From CAYOLL01 sp964404765 [NCBI: uncultured Gemmatimonadota bacterium] (GTDB lineage Bacteria; 4572-55), in the NCBI GenBank assembly GCA_964404765.1, contig CAYOLL010000134.1, positions 1-16,813 of the forward strand: a stretch of 16,813 nucleotides of DNA. The letters run 5' to 3'. Positions 1 through 7,190 of the stretch are shown piece after piece. The translations under genes were made by a program, and so were the position numbers. The notes beneath the pieces were generated by a model. It was not told where the DNA came from, did not search any database, and worked only from the letters and a program-made list of their open reading frames with translations. Every line of letters begins with the position of its first letter. The stretch's first letter is position 1.

Positions 1-73
1 CAAAGATTCTTTCAGAATGACAAGGTGCTCTTCCACAAACTTGTTCCATGAGCCCCAAAGATAAAGCAGCCAA

Positions 74-106
74 AACTCTTAACTCCTAACTTTAAACTAT
101 TAACTT
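74..106. repeat. Heptad tandem repeat (AACTNNN, about 5 units)
   Basis: AACT recurs at 74, 81, 88, 95 and 102, an exact 7-base period (AACTCTT, AACTCCT, AACTTTA, AACTATT, AACTTGA). The array runs directly into the ribosome binding site of the first EutN gene. Short heptanucleotide arrays are known in intergenic DNA of some bacteria, but I cannot assign a function. Confidence 0.6.
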
Positions 107-116
107 GAGGAACACT

Positions 117-395
117 ATGTTTCTTGGACGGGTCGTCGGCACGGTTGTGGCGACAATTAAGGACAAATCGCTTGTTGGGGCGAAACTGATGTTGGTACGG
201 CGGATGAAATCGGACGGCACGTTGAAAGGCCGCCCGTTTGTTGCAGTGGACGAAGTGCGCGCCGGCGTGGGCGATACTGTATTTCTGGTGTCCAGCCGCG
301 AAGCTTCCAATGCGATTATCGACACATTTCCACCGGTGGATCGGACGATCGTCGGCATTGTAGATCGCATCGATCAAGGAGAAAACAAATGCTGA
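117..395 (+). CDS. EutN/CcmL family microcompartment vertex protein (BMC-P), copy 1
   Basis: This 92-residue protein belongs to the EutN/CcmL pentamer family, which caps the vertices of icosahedral bacterial microcompartments (established for the family). Visible hallmarks are the N-terminal MFLGRVVGTVVATIK strand pattern, the GAKLMLV segment, the AVDEVRAGVGDTV core and the C-terminal IVGIVDRID strand. Length is normal for the family. The start is ATG 117 because GAGGAA lies just upstream; a longer TTG reading at 105 would run through that site. The stop overlaps the next gene (ATGCTGA), so the two are almost certainly translated together. Shell hexamers and cargo enzymes are not in view and should lie to the left. 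The cargo type cannot be told from this protein. Confidence 0.93.
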   Translation: MFLGRVVGTVVATIKDKSLVGAKLMLVRRMKSDGTLKGRPFVAVDEVRAGVGDTVFLVSSREASNAIIDTFPPVDRTIVGIVDRIDQGENKC

Positions 396-667
396 TTGCT
401 GAAGTCACCGGGTCGGTTGTTTCGACGATTAAGCTGCCAAGTTATCATGGCAAAAAGTTGATGTTGGTTCAGCCGCTGGATTTGCAGTTTAAACCGAAAG
501 GCGACGTGATTCTGGCAGTTGACACAGTGGATGCCGGTGTCGGTGACCGAGTGCTGATCCTGCAGGAAGGCGGCGTGGCGCAGGAAGTGCTGTCGCTGCC
601 GCACGTTTCACCTATTCGCAGTGTGATTATCGGTGTCATTGACGAAATTCAACTCGATCCTGATTGA
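389..667 (+). CDS. EutN/CcmL family microcompartment vertex protein (BMC-P), copy 2
   Basis: A second 92-residue BMC-P vertex protein, clearly paralogous to the one before it: MLIAEVTGSVVSTIK start, GKKLMLVQPLD, the AVDTVDAGVGDRV core and a C-terminal VIIGVIDEI strand. ATG 389 overlaps the upstream stop, with AAGGAG at 376-381 as ribosome binding site. Two or more BMC-P paralogues in one locus are usual for microcompartments, and they can occupy different vertices. No BMC gene follows, and the next 220 bases are a repeat element, so this is probably the operon's last gene. The compartment's pathway is not decidable from this window. Confidence 0.93.
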   Translation: MLIAEVTGSVVSTIKLPSYHGKKLMLVQPLDLQFKPKGDVILAVDTVDAGVGDRVLILQEGGVAQEVLSLPHVSPIRSVIIGVIDEIQLDPD

Positions 668-688
668 ACTTTTGAATTTTTCATCTCA

Positions 689-864
689 CCTGAATAATTC
701 ATAAACGCAAGAGACGCAAACGACGCAACCGTTTGATTTGTTTTAAATTAGCTGAACTTTAAAAGATCGGGTTGTCTCACAATCCATTTTTAAGATATAA
801 ATTCGCAACTTGCGTCTTTAGCGTCAATTGCGACGTTTGCGTTAAAATTTGTGAATAATTCAGG
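689..864. repeat. 176-bp element with terminal inverted repeats (MITE-like)
   Basis: CCTGAATAATTCA at 689-701 is exactly mirrored by TGAATAATTCAGG at 852-864. The match continues imperfectly inward: the GACGCAAACGACGCAA tract near 712-730 is answered by TTGCGTC...GCGACGTTTGCGTT at about 810-845. There is no credible reading frame inside. The left 60 or so bases recur at 16691-16761, so this is a dispersed element. It fills most of the gap between the EutN pair and the SRPBCC gene. No clear target-site duplication could be identified by eye. Confidence 0.75.
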
Positions 865-885
865 CTCAAACAACGGAGCGTTTTT

Positions 886-1434
886 ATGCGACATTCATGG
901 TGGTCGGTTTTTTTCTTTGCGCTTGGCGCGGCAACGATGTCGCTCTATCAGGCAGAATCCAATCCTGAGCCAAAGCCGGAGTGCCGGGTCTTTGCCTTTC
1001 AACAGCAGGTGACGCTGCCTGGCAAGCCGGAAATCATCTACGACGCGATTACGGGCGATATCAGCGGCTGGTGGGATCACTCTTTTTCGGACAAACCCGC
1101 CAAATTCTACATTGAGCCGAAACCGGGCGGCGGTTTTTACGAGATTTTCGATGCATCGGGCGACGGGGTGCTTCATGCCACAGTCACATTTGCGCAGCGG
1201 GGAAAACTGCTGCGTTTTGAGGGTCCGTTGGGGCTGACTGGCACTGCGTTTAGCGGCGTTTATTCCTACAACTTTGCGCCGGTCGGCACGGATTCAACCC
1301 GGCTGGTTCTGGATGTGCATGGCGCCGGTGAGGTGGCGGAAGGAATTCCGGCTATCGTGGAAAGCGTGTGGCGTCATTTTCTGGTGGAGCGATTCAAGCC
1401 ATACGTCGAAGCCGGGAAGCATTTGAAAAAATAA
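886..1434 (+). CDS. Exported SRPBCC-family (START/Bet v1-like) protein
   Basis: A 182-residue protein. Residues 5-20 (WWSVFFFALGAATMSLY) form a hydrophobic signal sequence or N-terminal anchor. The rest reads as an SRPBCC/polyketide-cyclase fold: VTLPGKPEIIYDAITGDISGWW is the typical opening strand and helix, followed by a glycine-rich KPGGGFYEIF turn, central strands and a long C-terminal helix (VESVWRHFLVERFKPYVEAG). Members bind hydrophobic ligands or act as transfer/cyclase domains, so the substrate cannot be inferred. ATG 886 follows a weak CGGAG at 874-878. It stands alone between a repeat element and a converging minus-strand gene. Fold assignment is fairly secure; function is unknown. 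Confidence 0.82.
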   Translation: MRHSWWSVFFFALGAATMSLYQAESNPEPKPECRVFAFQQQVTLPGKPEIIYDAITGDISGWWDHSFSDKPAKFYIEPKPGGGFYEIFDASGDGVLHATVTFAQRGKLLRFEGPLGLTGTAFSGVYSYNFAPVGTDSTRLVLDVHGAGEVAEGIPAIVESVWRHFLVERFKPYVEAGKHLKK

Positions 1435-1486
1435 GCAGGCCGCTGCTGCTCCTTTCCAAGTGACAAATTTAGCATTTGAAGCACGG

Positions 1487-1558
1487 TGTCATCCCGTAAG
1501 GAATCTTCCCGCAAGATAGCGCACAGCTAAATTTTAAGAAGATTCTTACAAAATAACA
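1487..1558. repeat. Imperfect inverted repeat, possible bidirectional terminator
   Basis: TGTCATCCCGTAAGGAATCTT (1487-1507, one base short of the arm edge) is imperfectly mirrored by AAGATTCTTACAAAATAACA (1539-1558). It lies between two convergent genes, where a hairpin could stop transcription from both sides. A related half (AGATTCTTTCAGAATGACA) sits at 4-22 at the window's left edge, so this is likely a dispersed family. Confidence 0.5.
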
Positions 1559-1593
1559 ACATGCCGGATTTGTCGCCTGGAAAGAAGTAAAAC

Positions 1594-2076
1594 TCAATAT
1601 TCTATCGCGCCCTGCTTAATAATGTGATAGGGAATGCCGACTTTATCAAAAAGCTGCTTGGAACGCGGCGAGCTTTGGTAGTCAAATTCGGCGACGACCT
1701 CCACAATGCCCACGTTAATCAGCATTTTGGCGCAGGTGTAGCAGGGGAACATGGTGCAGTAGATTTTGGAGCCGTCAATGGCAATGCCGAAGCGGGCCGC
1801 CTGACAGATGGCGTTTTGCTCGGCATGAACGGTGCGGATGCAATGTTTTTTCAGGATGATCTCGCTGGTGCGCTCATCCTTCTCGTAGCTTTCGCTGTAT
1901 TCGTGATCGACTTCGTCGCAATGTTCGACGCCGGACGGGCTGCCGACATAACCGGTGGCTAAGATATGGTTATTTTTGACGATAATGGCGGCGGATTTGC
2001 CGCGGTTGCAGGTGGCGCGATGGCGGGCGGCGTTTAAAATCTCGACAAAATATTCGTCCCAGGATTTACGGGTCAT
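1594..2076 (-). CDS. dCMP deaminase / ComEB-type deoxycytidylate deaminase
   Basis: This 160-residue cytosolic enzyme should convert dCMP to dUMP, feeding thymidylate synthesis. It carries the zinc-dependent cytidine/deoxycytidylate deaminase signature: HAE (H84, catalytic E86) and PCYTC (C112, C115). The CNRGKSAAIIVKNNHILATGY stretch in the N-terminal half is typical of the dCMP branch. Additional Cys/His residues at about 52-58 and C79 could bind a structural zinc as in phage-type dCMP deaminases. The start is fixed by AAGGA about nine bases upstream (reverse strand of 2081-2090). It is divergent from the MBL-fold gene and convergent with the SRPBCC gene, so it is its own transcription unit. 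It could be annotated comEB, but a general dCMP deaminase role is safer. Confidence 0.93.
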   Translation of the reverse strand: MTRKSWDEYFVEILNAARHRATCNRGKSAAIIVKNNHILATGYVGSPSGVEHCDEVDHEYSESYEKDERTSEIILKKHCIRTVHAEQNAICQAARFGIAIDGSKIYCTMFPCYTCAKMLINVGIVEVVAEFDYQSSPRSKQLFDKVGIPYHIIKQGAIEY

Positions 2077-2111
2077 AACCTATCCTTGTATGGTGTTATT
2101 TGCTTGCCTTG

Positions 2112-2141
2112 ATTCTAAAGATGCGCTATCTTTCGGGCCAA
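2112..2141 (-). promoter_or_regulatory. Possible sigma70-type promoter for the dCMP deaminase gene
   Basis: On the minus strand, TTGGCC (2141-2136) and TAGAAT (2117-2112) are 18 bases apart, about 36 bases before the start codon. This is a by-eye match in a 119-bp divergent intergenic region. An AT-rich TATAAATA at 2171-2178 might serve the opposite gene but lacks a well-placed -35 partner. Confidence 0.22.
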
Positions 2142-2195
2142 ATTTAAGCCTTTTTGCAAGGTCTGACAAGTATAAATAAACGATGGAGAAAGTAA

Positions 2196-3059
2196 ATGCT
2201 CAAAATCGGACCCTATCGCATTTCATGTCTGGAAACCAATGCGTTTAAGCTGGACGGCGGGGCCATGTTTGGCGTGGTGCCGCGTGTCATGTGGGAAAAG
2301 AAAGCGCCGCCCGACCCTCTGAACCGCATCCAAATGACCATGAACGCGCTGTTGGTTCAAGATGAACGGCGCAACATTTTGATCGACACAGGCGTCGGCT
2401 CCAAGTGGACGGAAAAGGGCGCTAAAATTTACGACATCGACCCGTCGCGACACCTGCTGATCGACTCCCTGACGGCGGCCGGCCTTAAGCCAGGCGACAT
2501 CACCGATGTGATTTTGACCCACTTGCATTTTGATCATACCGGCGGTTCTACATCTTATAATGCCGAGGGCCGCGCCGTGCCGACTTTCCCCAATGCTCGC
2601 TATTATGTCCAAAAGGGGCAGTGGGATTGGGCGCACAATCCATCGGAAAAAGACCGGGCCAGCTATTTCCCGGAAAACTACGACCCGTTGCAGGCAAGCG
2701 GTCAATTGCAATTGGTCGAGGGCGATGTGGAATTGCTGCCGCACATCTTCGCCATTCAAATCAATGGCCACAGCCCGGCGCAGCAACTGATCAAAATCAG
2801 CGACGGGACGCGGACGTTGCTGCATTGTGGCGATTTACTGCCCATGTCGGCCCATGTGCCGGGTCCGTGGGTCATGGCGTACGATCTGCATCCGCTCAAA
2901 ACCATTGAAGAAAAAAACCGCATTCTGTCCCAAGCCGCCGCCGAAAAATGGTTCATGTTCTTCGAGCACGATCCTTACATCAAGCTGGCCCATATCGTCA
3001 AAGGCCCAAAAGGTTTTGAGCTGGGGCAGACGTTTGATATGCAGACTGATATCGTTTGA
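2196..3059 (+). CDS. MBL-fold metallo-hydrolase
   Basis: A 287-residue metallo-beta-lactamase-fold hydrolase. The binuclear metal motif THLHFDH is complete (H109, H111, D113, H114), followed by GHSPAQQ (third histidine site) and LLHCGDLLP (bridging Asp). FEHDP near the C-terminus gives the last histidine. ILIDTGVG at 61-68 is the usual strand before the motif. No signal peptide is seen, so it is probably cytoplasmic. Overall layout resembles the YtnP/AHL-lactonase-like branch, but this superfamily covers many substrates and I would not assign one. ATG 2196 has GGAGAA ideally spaced at 2185-2190. It is followed 37 bases later by an exported protein gene with its own ribosome binding site. Confidence 0.92.
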   Translation: MLKIGPYRISCLETNAFKLDGGAMFGVVPRVMWEKKAPPDPLNRIQMTMNALLVQDERRNILIDTGVGSKWTEKGAKIYDIDPSRHLLIDSLTAAGLKPGDITDVILTHLHFDHTGGSTSYNAEGRAVPTFPNARYYVQKGQWDWAHNPSEKDRASYFPENYDPLQASGQLQLVEGDVELLPHIFAIQINGHSPAQQLIKISDGTRTLLHCGDLLPMSAHVPGPWVMAYDLHPLKTIEEKNRILSQAAAEKWFMFFEHDPYIKLAHIVKGPKGFELGQTFDMQTDIV

Positions 3060-3096
3060 TTGTCACCCACAACCTAACCGCTTTCAAGGAATTCAC

Positions 3097-5061
3097 ATGA
3101 AAAGCATTTTTTGTATTGTTTTGCTAATTACGGCGTTTCTGAACTCTGTTTTGGCCGCTCAAGCGCCAAGTTTGACCGATCAAGCCACAATCCTGATGCT
3201 GGCAGACCAACGCTCGTTGGGCGATGGAAAACTGGCGGCGCTCCTAAAAAACCATGCCGAACCGACGATCCGGGCGCAGGCGGCCATGACCTTGGGTCGG
3301 ATTGGCGACACAGTCGCAACGGCGGCGTTGACCACGGCCTTGGACGATGCCGATCAAAGCGTACAACGATCCGTGGCTTTTGCCCTGGGCGAATTGCAAG
3401 ATACAACTGCTGCGCCTGCCCTCGTTGCCCGCTTGAATGCCGGTAAAACCGATTGGGAAACCATCGAAGCCCTGTCCAAGCTGGGCAGCAGTAACGCTTT
3501 TACCGCGCTGTACGATTTGCTGATCAAGCCGAATTTGCCGGACGAAACGGCGCATCATATTTTGCAAGTCATTTGGCGCTTCAACAAAACCGACGTAGTG
3601 TCGATGGCCGCGGTTTTGTCGCAAAGCCCCAACGTCAAGACGCGGCAAATGGCGGCCTTCTGCCTGAGTCGCCTCAAAACGCCCGCGGCTGATCCGGCCT
3701 TGTTCAGCCTGTTGGATGACGCCGATCCGTATACGCGGGCGCTGGCCATCGGCGGCTTGCAAGGTGTGGACTATCAATATCAGGCCAAAAAGGATGGGCC
3801 GCAGCGCAAGAAAGTCTACGCGCTGTTAGGCGATAAAGACATTCAGGTGCAGATTAACACGCTGCGGGCCCTGGGCCGACCGAGTTTTCAGCCGTTGACG
3901 GATCTCAAACCGATTATTGCGCTGGCCCAAACCGGCCATCCCAACGTGCGGTTAACCGCCATTGAACTGCTGGCCAAAGCCAAAGACGCGTCCGTTTTGC
4001 CAATCCTGGCCGGGATGCTGGCCAAAGGCGAACCGCGCTTGCAGCAAATTTGCCTGAACGCTTACACCGACATTGCCGGGCCGGACGCGCTGCCGATTTT
4101 GACCCAATATACTGACCATGCCAATTGGCGGGTGCGCGACGCCGTGGCCGAAAACCTGGGCAAAATTGACAGCACGGCGGCAATCATCCCGCTATTGCAA
4201 AAGCTCTACAACGATCCCGAACAAACCGTCGAGGCGACGGCCCTGGGCGTACTGGCCGAAAAAAATGCCCCCGGCGCAACCGACCTGTTGTGGGAAAAGC
4301 TGGCCCGCGGCGGATTGATGACCCGCATTATTGCATTGGGCGCGCTGGCCGGTCGTCCCGATTCCGTAAAGCTTGTGCCCGTGTTGGCTAAGGAATATGA
4401 GCAGCCCGCCAAAATGGACGTGGACTTTCGCCGCCAAATGGCCGAAGCCCTGGCCGGCATCAAATCGCCGGAAGCGCTCGCTTTGCTGCGTAAAATGACG
4501 GCGGATTCCGTCTACATCGTGCGGCGGGAAGCGGCCAATCACTTGCAAAAAGCCACCGGCGAGCAAGTCGTTGTCGCGCCGGTCAATACCGGCAAGACAT
4601 TGGCCGATTATGAACGACTTTTGCAAAAGTCGAGCGCATCGCCCACCGCCCGTATCAAAACCAACAAGGGCGATATTAGCCTGCGCCTTTTTTCGGCGGA
4701 CGCGCCGTTGACGGTGGAAAATTTTGTGACGCTGGCCCGCAAAGGCTTTTACAACGGTTTGACCTTTCATCGGGTCGTGCCGAATTTTGTGATTCAGGCC
4801 GGCTGTCCGCTCGGCAACGGCTGGGGCGGCCCGGACTATGAAATCCGCTGCGAAGTCAACCGGCATTTATACGAGCGCGGCGCGGTCGGGATGGCCTTGT
4901 CGGGCAAGGACACCGGCGGCAGTCAGTTTTTCATCACCCATTCGCCGCAGCCGCATTTGGACGGCGGCTACACTGTTTTTGGGCAGGTGATGGACGGCCT
5001 GGATGTGGTGGATCAAATCGGGCAGTATGATGTGATTGAGCGGATTGAGATTATCGAATAA
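3097..5061 (+). CDS. Exported HEAT-repeat protein with C-terminal cyclophilin-type PPIase domain
   Basis: A 654-residue fusion. Residues 1-20 ([20 protein letters not shown]) are a signal peptide. Residues 30-505 are a run of HEAT/PBS-lyase-like helical repeats (recurring patterns such as [41 protein letters not shown]). Residues 517-654 are a cyclophilin domain. Its active site is intact: [13 protein letters not shown] gives R559 and Q567, with the same 8-residue spacing as R55/Q63 of human CypA; QFF follows at 610-612. The CypA Trp121 position is His (H620), as in many cyclosporin-insensitive bacterial forms. Likely a periplasmic foldase with a protein-binding solenoid. ATG 3097 is preceded by AAGGA at 3086-3090. 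An upstream in-frame extension into the previous gene is only read-through. Confidence 0.92.
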   Translation: MKSIFCIVLLITAFLNSVLAAQAPSLTDQATILMLADQRSLGDGKLAALLKNHAEPTIRAQAAMTLGRIGDTVATAALTTALDDADQSVQRSVAFALGELQDTTAAPALVARLNAGKTDWETIEALSKLGSSNAFTALYDLLIKPNLPDETAHHILQVIWRFNKTDVVSMAAVLSQSPNVKTRQMAAFCLSRLKTPAADPALFSLLDDADPYTRALAIGGLQGVDYQYQAKKDGPQRKKVYALLGDKDIQVQINTLRALGRPSFQPLTDLKPIIALAQTGHPNVRLTAIELLAKAKDASVLPILAGMLAKGEPRLQQICLNAYTDIAGPDALPILTQYTDHANWRVRDAVAENLGKIDSTAAIIPLLQKLYNDPEQTVEATALGVLAEKNAPGATDLLWEKLARGGLMTRIIALGALAGRPDSVKLVPVLAKEYEQPAKMDVDFRRQMAEALAGIKSPEALALLRKMTADSVYIVRREAANHLQKATGEQVVVAPVNTGKTLADYERLLQKSSASPTARIKTNKGDISLRLFSADAPLTVENFVTLARKGFYNGLTFHRVVPNFVIQAGCPLGNGWGGPDYEIRCEVNRHLYERGAVGMALSGKDTGGSQFFITHSPQPHLDGGYTVFGQVMDGLDVVDQIGQYDVIERIEIIE

Positions 5062-5065
5062 TATT

Positions 5066-5137
5066 CGGATAGAACACGGATAGAACGGGAAAAAACGGAT
5101 TGCTACGGATAAAGCTTTTGTGGATTTTTTTATCCGT
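5066..5137. repeat. CGGATAGAAC direct repeat and ACGGATAAA inverted repeat
   Basis: CGGATAGAACA/CGGATAGAACG are two adjacent 11-bp units (5066-5087). ACGGATAAA (5105-5113) is exactly mirrored by TTTATCCGT (5129-5137) around a 15-base loop. No T-run follows the second arm, so a terminator reading is weak. The gap more likely holds a degraded dispersed repeat. Confidence 0.4.
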
Positions 5138-5168
5138 CTCTTCAATCACAACAAAATGGAGGTGACTT

Positions 5169-5669
5169 ATGGATCATGCGCTTTCCATGCAATCCAACAA
5201 GGCTTACGGCATGGTGGAGATGAAAAAAATCTATCCCGGCAATATGGTCAAGGGCACGGCTATTTCCGTGCTGGTGCATCTCATTTTGGTTGGCGCTTGT
5301 TACTTTGGCGCACAATACTATTTGAGCAAGAGTGCAAAACTTCCACCACGAAATATTCTTGGAATTATTGTATGCCCAGAACTGCCTCTTCCTCATATTA
5401 TAGCGGTTCAAGAACCTCGACCCGTTACGTCTGTCGTCCCTAAATACCCGCCGCTTGCCAAGCAAGCCGGAATCGAAGACGTCATATATGCAAGAATGTT
5501 GATTGATACGCGCGGCAAAGTCAAAGAAGTGGTCATTCTCAAAGGGAATGAAATTTTCCACGACGCGGTCAAAAAGGCGGCGCGGGCTTTTGTTTTTACC
5601 CCGGCCATGCGCGAAGGCGAACCAGTGGAGTATTGGCTGGAGATGCCTTTCCGTTTTGAATTGCCGTGA
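5169..5669 (+). CDS. TonB C-terminal-domain protein (energy-transducer-like)
   Basis: A 166-residue protein. About 25 cytoplasmic residues lead to one membrane helix (roughly 28-51, GTAISVLVHLILVGACYFGA). A short linker follows, then a TonB C-terminal domain from PKYPPLAKQAGIEDVIYARM (91-110) through LIDTRGKVKEVVILKG and AVKKAARAFVFTPA. In the family this domain contacts outer-membrane transporters. The linker is much shorter than in classical TonB and lacks the Pro-Glu/Pro-Lys spacer, so it may not span a normal periplasm and could serve another envelope role. No exbB/exbD is nearby. GGAGGTG at 5158-5164 is a strong ribosome binding site for ATG 5169. Confidence 0.88.
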   Translation: MDHALSMQSNKAYGMVEMKKIYPGNMVKGTAISVLVHLILVGACYFGAQYYLSKSAKLPPRNILGIIVCPELPLPHIIAVQEPRPVTSVVPKYPPLAKQAGIEDVIYARMLIDTRGKVKEVVILKGNEIFHDAVKKAARAFVFTPAMREGEPVEYWLEMPFRFELP

Positions 5670-5717
5670 CCGTTCGTTGAGACAAGATCAAAAAATACCA
5701 CTGCCGGAAGAGGTTTT

Positions 5718-6758
5718 GTGAGCCACGATCTTGAGTTGGATTTAGACAGCCCTTGGAAGGAAATCCTTGAGCAATGTTTTACGGAGTTCATGGCTTTCTT
5801 TTTCCCCGATATTCACGCCGTCATTGACTGGGCCGCCGGTTATGAGTTTCTGGATAAGGAACTGCAGCAAATCGCGCGGGAAGGCGATACAGGCCGGCGC
5901 ATTGTGGACAAGCTGGTCAAAGTCCGGCTGAAGACGCACGAGGATATGCGTCTTTACATTCATGTCGAAGTGCAGGGGCAATACGAAGCGCATTTTGCCG
6001 AGCGGATGTTCGTCTACTATTATCGGCTGTACGACCGGCATCCGCGCCGGGTGATCAGCCTGGCGGTTTTGAGCGACGCCCGCACGAAATGGCGGCCCAA
6101 ATCATACCGCCATCGGCAACTAAAATGCGGTGTTGACTTTTTCTTTCCGACGGTCAAGCTGCTGGATTATCGGAAGCGTTGGGCGGAGTTGGAGCAGGAT
6201 CGTAACCCGTTCGCCATCGTCGTGCGCGCCCATTTGAAAGCGATTGAAACCCGGCGCAAACCACTGGATCGGCTGCACTGGAAGATCGAACTGGTCAAAG
6301 CGCTGTATGACGCCGGTTATGACCGCCAATATGTTTTGAATTTGCTGCGTTTTATCGACTGGGTGATGGTTTTGCCGAAAGAACTGGAAATCCGGTTTGA
6401 TGAGGAAATCAAATTTTATGAGGAGGATAAGAAAATGCCGTATATCATGAGTTTTGAACGTCGCGCCATAGAAAAAGGCATAGAAAAAGGCCGTGAAGAG
6501 GGTATGGAAAAAGGCCGTGAAGAAGGCATGGAAAAAGGCGTTGAACTGGGCGCATTACAAACAGCCCGGGAAGGCATATTGGATATTTTGCAACTGCGCT
6601 TTAACAAGGTGTCCAAAGCTCTGGCGGATCGCATTAACGCTATTGGTGATCTGCAAATCCTGCGCCAATTACACAAGCACAGCGTTACGGTCGCCTCACT
6701 GGCCGAGTTCCGCCGGCTGATGGATGCCGTCCGCCCGGCAAAGGCAAGCGCCAATTGA
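5718..6758 (+). CDS. Rpn-family PD-(D/E)XK nuclease / putative transposase-like protein
   Basis: A 346-residue member of the Rpn/'recombination-promoting nuclease' group, related to YhgA-like transposases. The opening SPWKEILEQCFTEFMAFFFP and the core VDKLVKVRLK...RLYIHVEVQGQ match the PD-(D/E)XK layout (candidate residues D64, E84, Q86). A C-terminal charged, probably coiled-coil stretch of EKGxEKGREEGM repeats (about 251-278) is usual for these proteins, which often occur in many copies per genome. No inverted repeats were found at its borders, so I do not call it an insertion sequence. The start is GTG 5718 with GAAGAGG at 5707-5713. In E. coli Rpn proteins are DNA endonucleases, and a defence or genome-plasticity role has been proposed; the role here is not shown. 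Confidence 0.85.
   Translation: MSHDLELDLDSPWKEILEQCFTEFMAFFFPDIHAVIDWAAGYEFLDKELQQIAREGDTGRRIVDKLVKVRLKTHEDMRLYIHVEVQGQYEAHFAERMFVYYYRLYDRHPRRVISLAVLSDARTKWRPKSYRHRQLKCGVDFFFPTVKLLDYRKRWAELEQDRNPFAIVVRAHLKAIETRRKPLDRLHWKIELVKALYDAGYDRQYVLNLLRFIDWVMVLPKELEIRFDEEIKFYEEDKKMPYIMSFERRAIEKGIEKGREEGMEKGREEGMEKGVELGALQTAREGILDILQLRFNKVSKALADRINAIGDLQILRQLHKHSVTVASLAEFRRLMDAVRPAKASAN
6471..6540 (+). repeat. In-gene 24-bp tandem repeat (EKGREEGM)
   Basis: Two 24-bp units (6483-6506 and 6507-6530) differ at only two bases and are flanked by partial units. They encode EKGREEGM twice within a Lys/Glu/Gly-rich helix. Since 24 is a multiple of three, slippage would change helix length without shifting frame. 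Confidence 0.75.
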
Positions 6759-6784
6759 AATTCAACAACCTTCTCGACACCACA

Positions 6785-7180
6785 ATGGTCACCGCCGGAA
6801 TTATCGAGCGCGACGGCCACATTCTGATCTGCCAGCGTCATCATGCCGGCAAACTGCCGCTGAAGTGGGAATTCCCCGGCGGCAAAGTCGAGCCCGGCGA
6901 ATCCGGCGTCGCCTGCCTGCAACGGGAATTGCGCGAAGAATTGTCCGTTGAGGCCGACATCGGTGAGTTGCTGACCGATTTTGTCTACACCTACGCCGAA
7001 TTGCCACGCAGTGTGCATCTCTTTTTTTATCGCGTGAACGCCTATCGCGGGGAATTGAAAAACAATGTCTTTGAGCAAATCAAGTGGGTTACGCGCCCGG
7101 AATTAACCGCCTACGATTTTCTGGAAGCCGATGTGAAGCTGGTCAGGCAGTTGAGTCTGAATGAGAAGATAGAACTTTGA
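6785..7180 (+). CDS. Nudix hydrolase (MutT-like)
   Basis: A 131-residue Nudix-fold hydrolase that should cleave a nucleoside diphosphate linked to another group, for instance an oxidised or non-canonical dNTP. The Nudix box is visible as GGKVEPGESGVACLQRELREELSV: G(x5)E(x7)REL(x)EE, with the usual Gly after EE-x replaced by Ser. WEFPGGK before it is typical of MutT/CTP-pyrophosphohydrolase types. ATG 6785 gives MVTAGII, matching the start of the family's first strand. No good ribosome binding site precedes it. A TTG at 6755, overlapping the Rpn stop, is an alternative that adds ten residues and would imply coupling. It ends ten bases before the Rieske gene, and the two are probably co-transcribed. 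Confidence 0.9.
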   Translation: MVTAGIIERDGHILICQRHHAGKLPLKWEFPGGKVEPGESGVACLQRELREELSVEADIGELLTDFVYTYAELPRSVHLFFYRVNAYRGELKNNVFEQIKWVTRPELTAYDFLEADVKLVRQLSLNEKIEL

Positions 7181-7190
7181 GGAGTCGAAC

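Noticed and set aside
1624-1962. Plus-strand ORF opposite the dCMP deaminase
   Set aside because: It is antisense to a gene with complete zinc-site motifs and shows no family pattern.
2827-3096. Long 5' extension of the HEAT/cyclophilin reading frame into the MBL gene
   Set aside because: It overlaps a well-supported gene in another frame, whereas ATG 3097 has a ribosome binding site and begins a signal peptide.
5718-6758. Calling the Rpn-type gene an insertion sequence
   Set aside because: No terminal inverted repeats or target duplication were found around it, and Rpn-family genes often stand alone.
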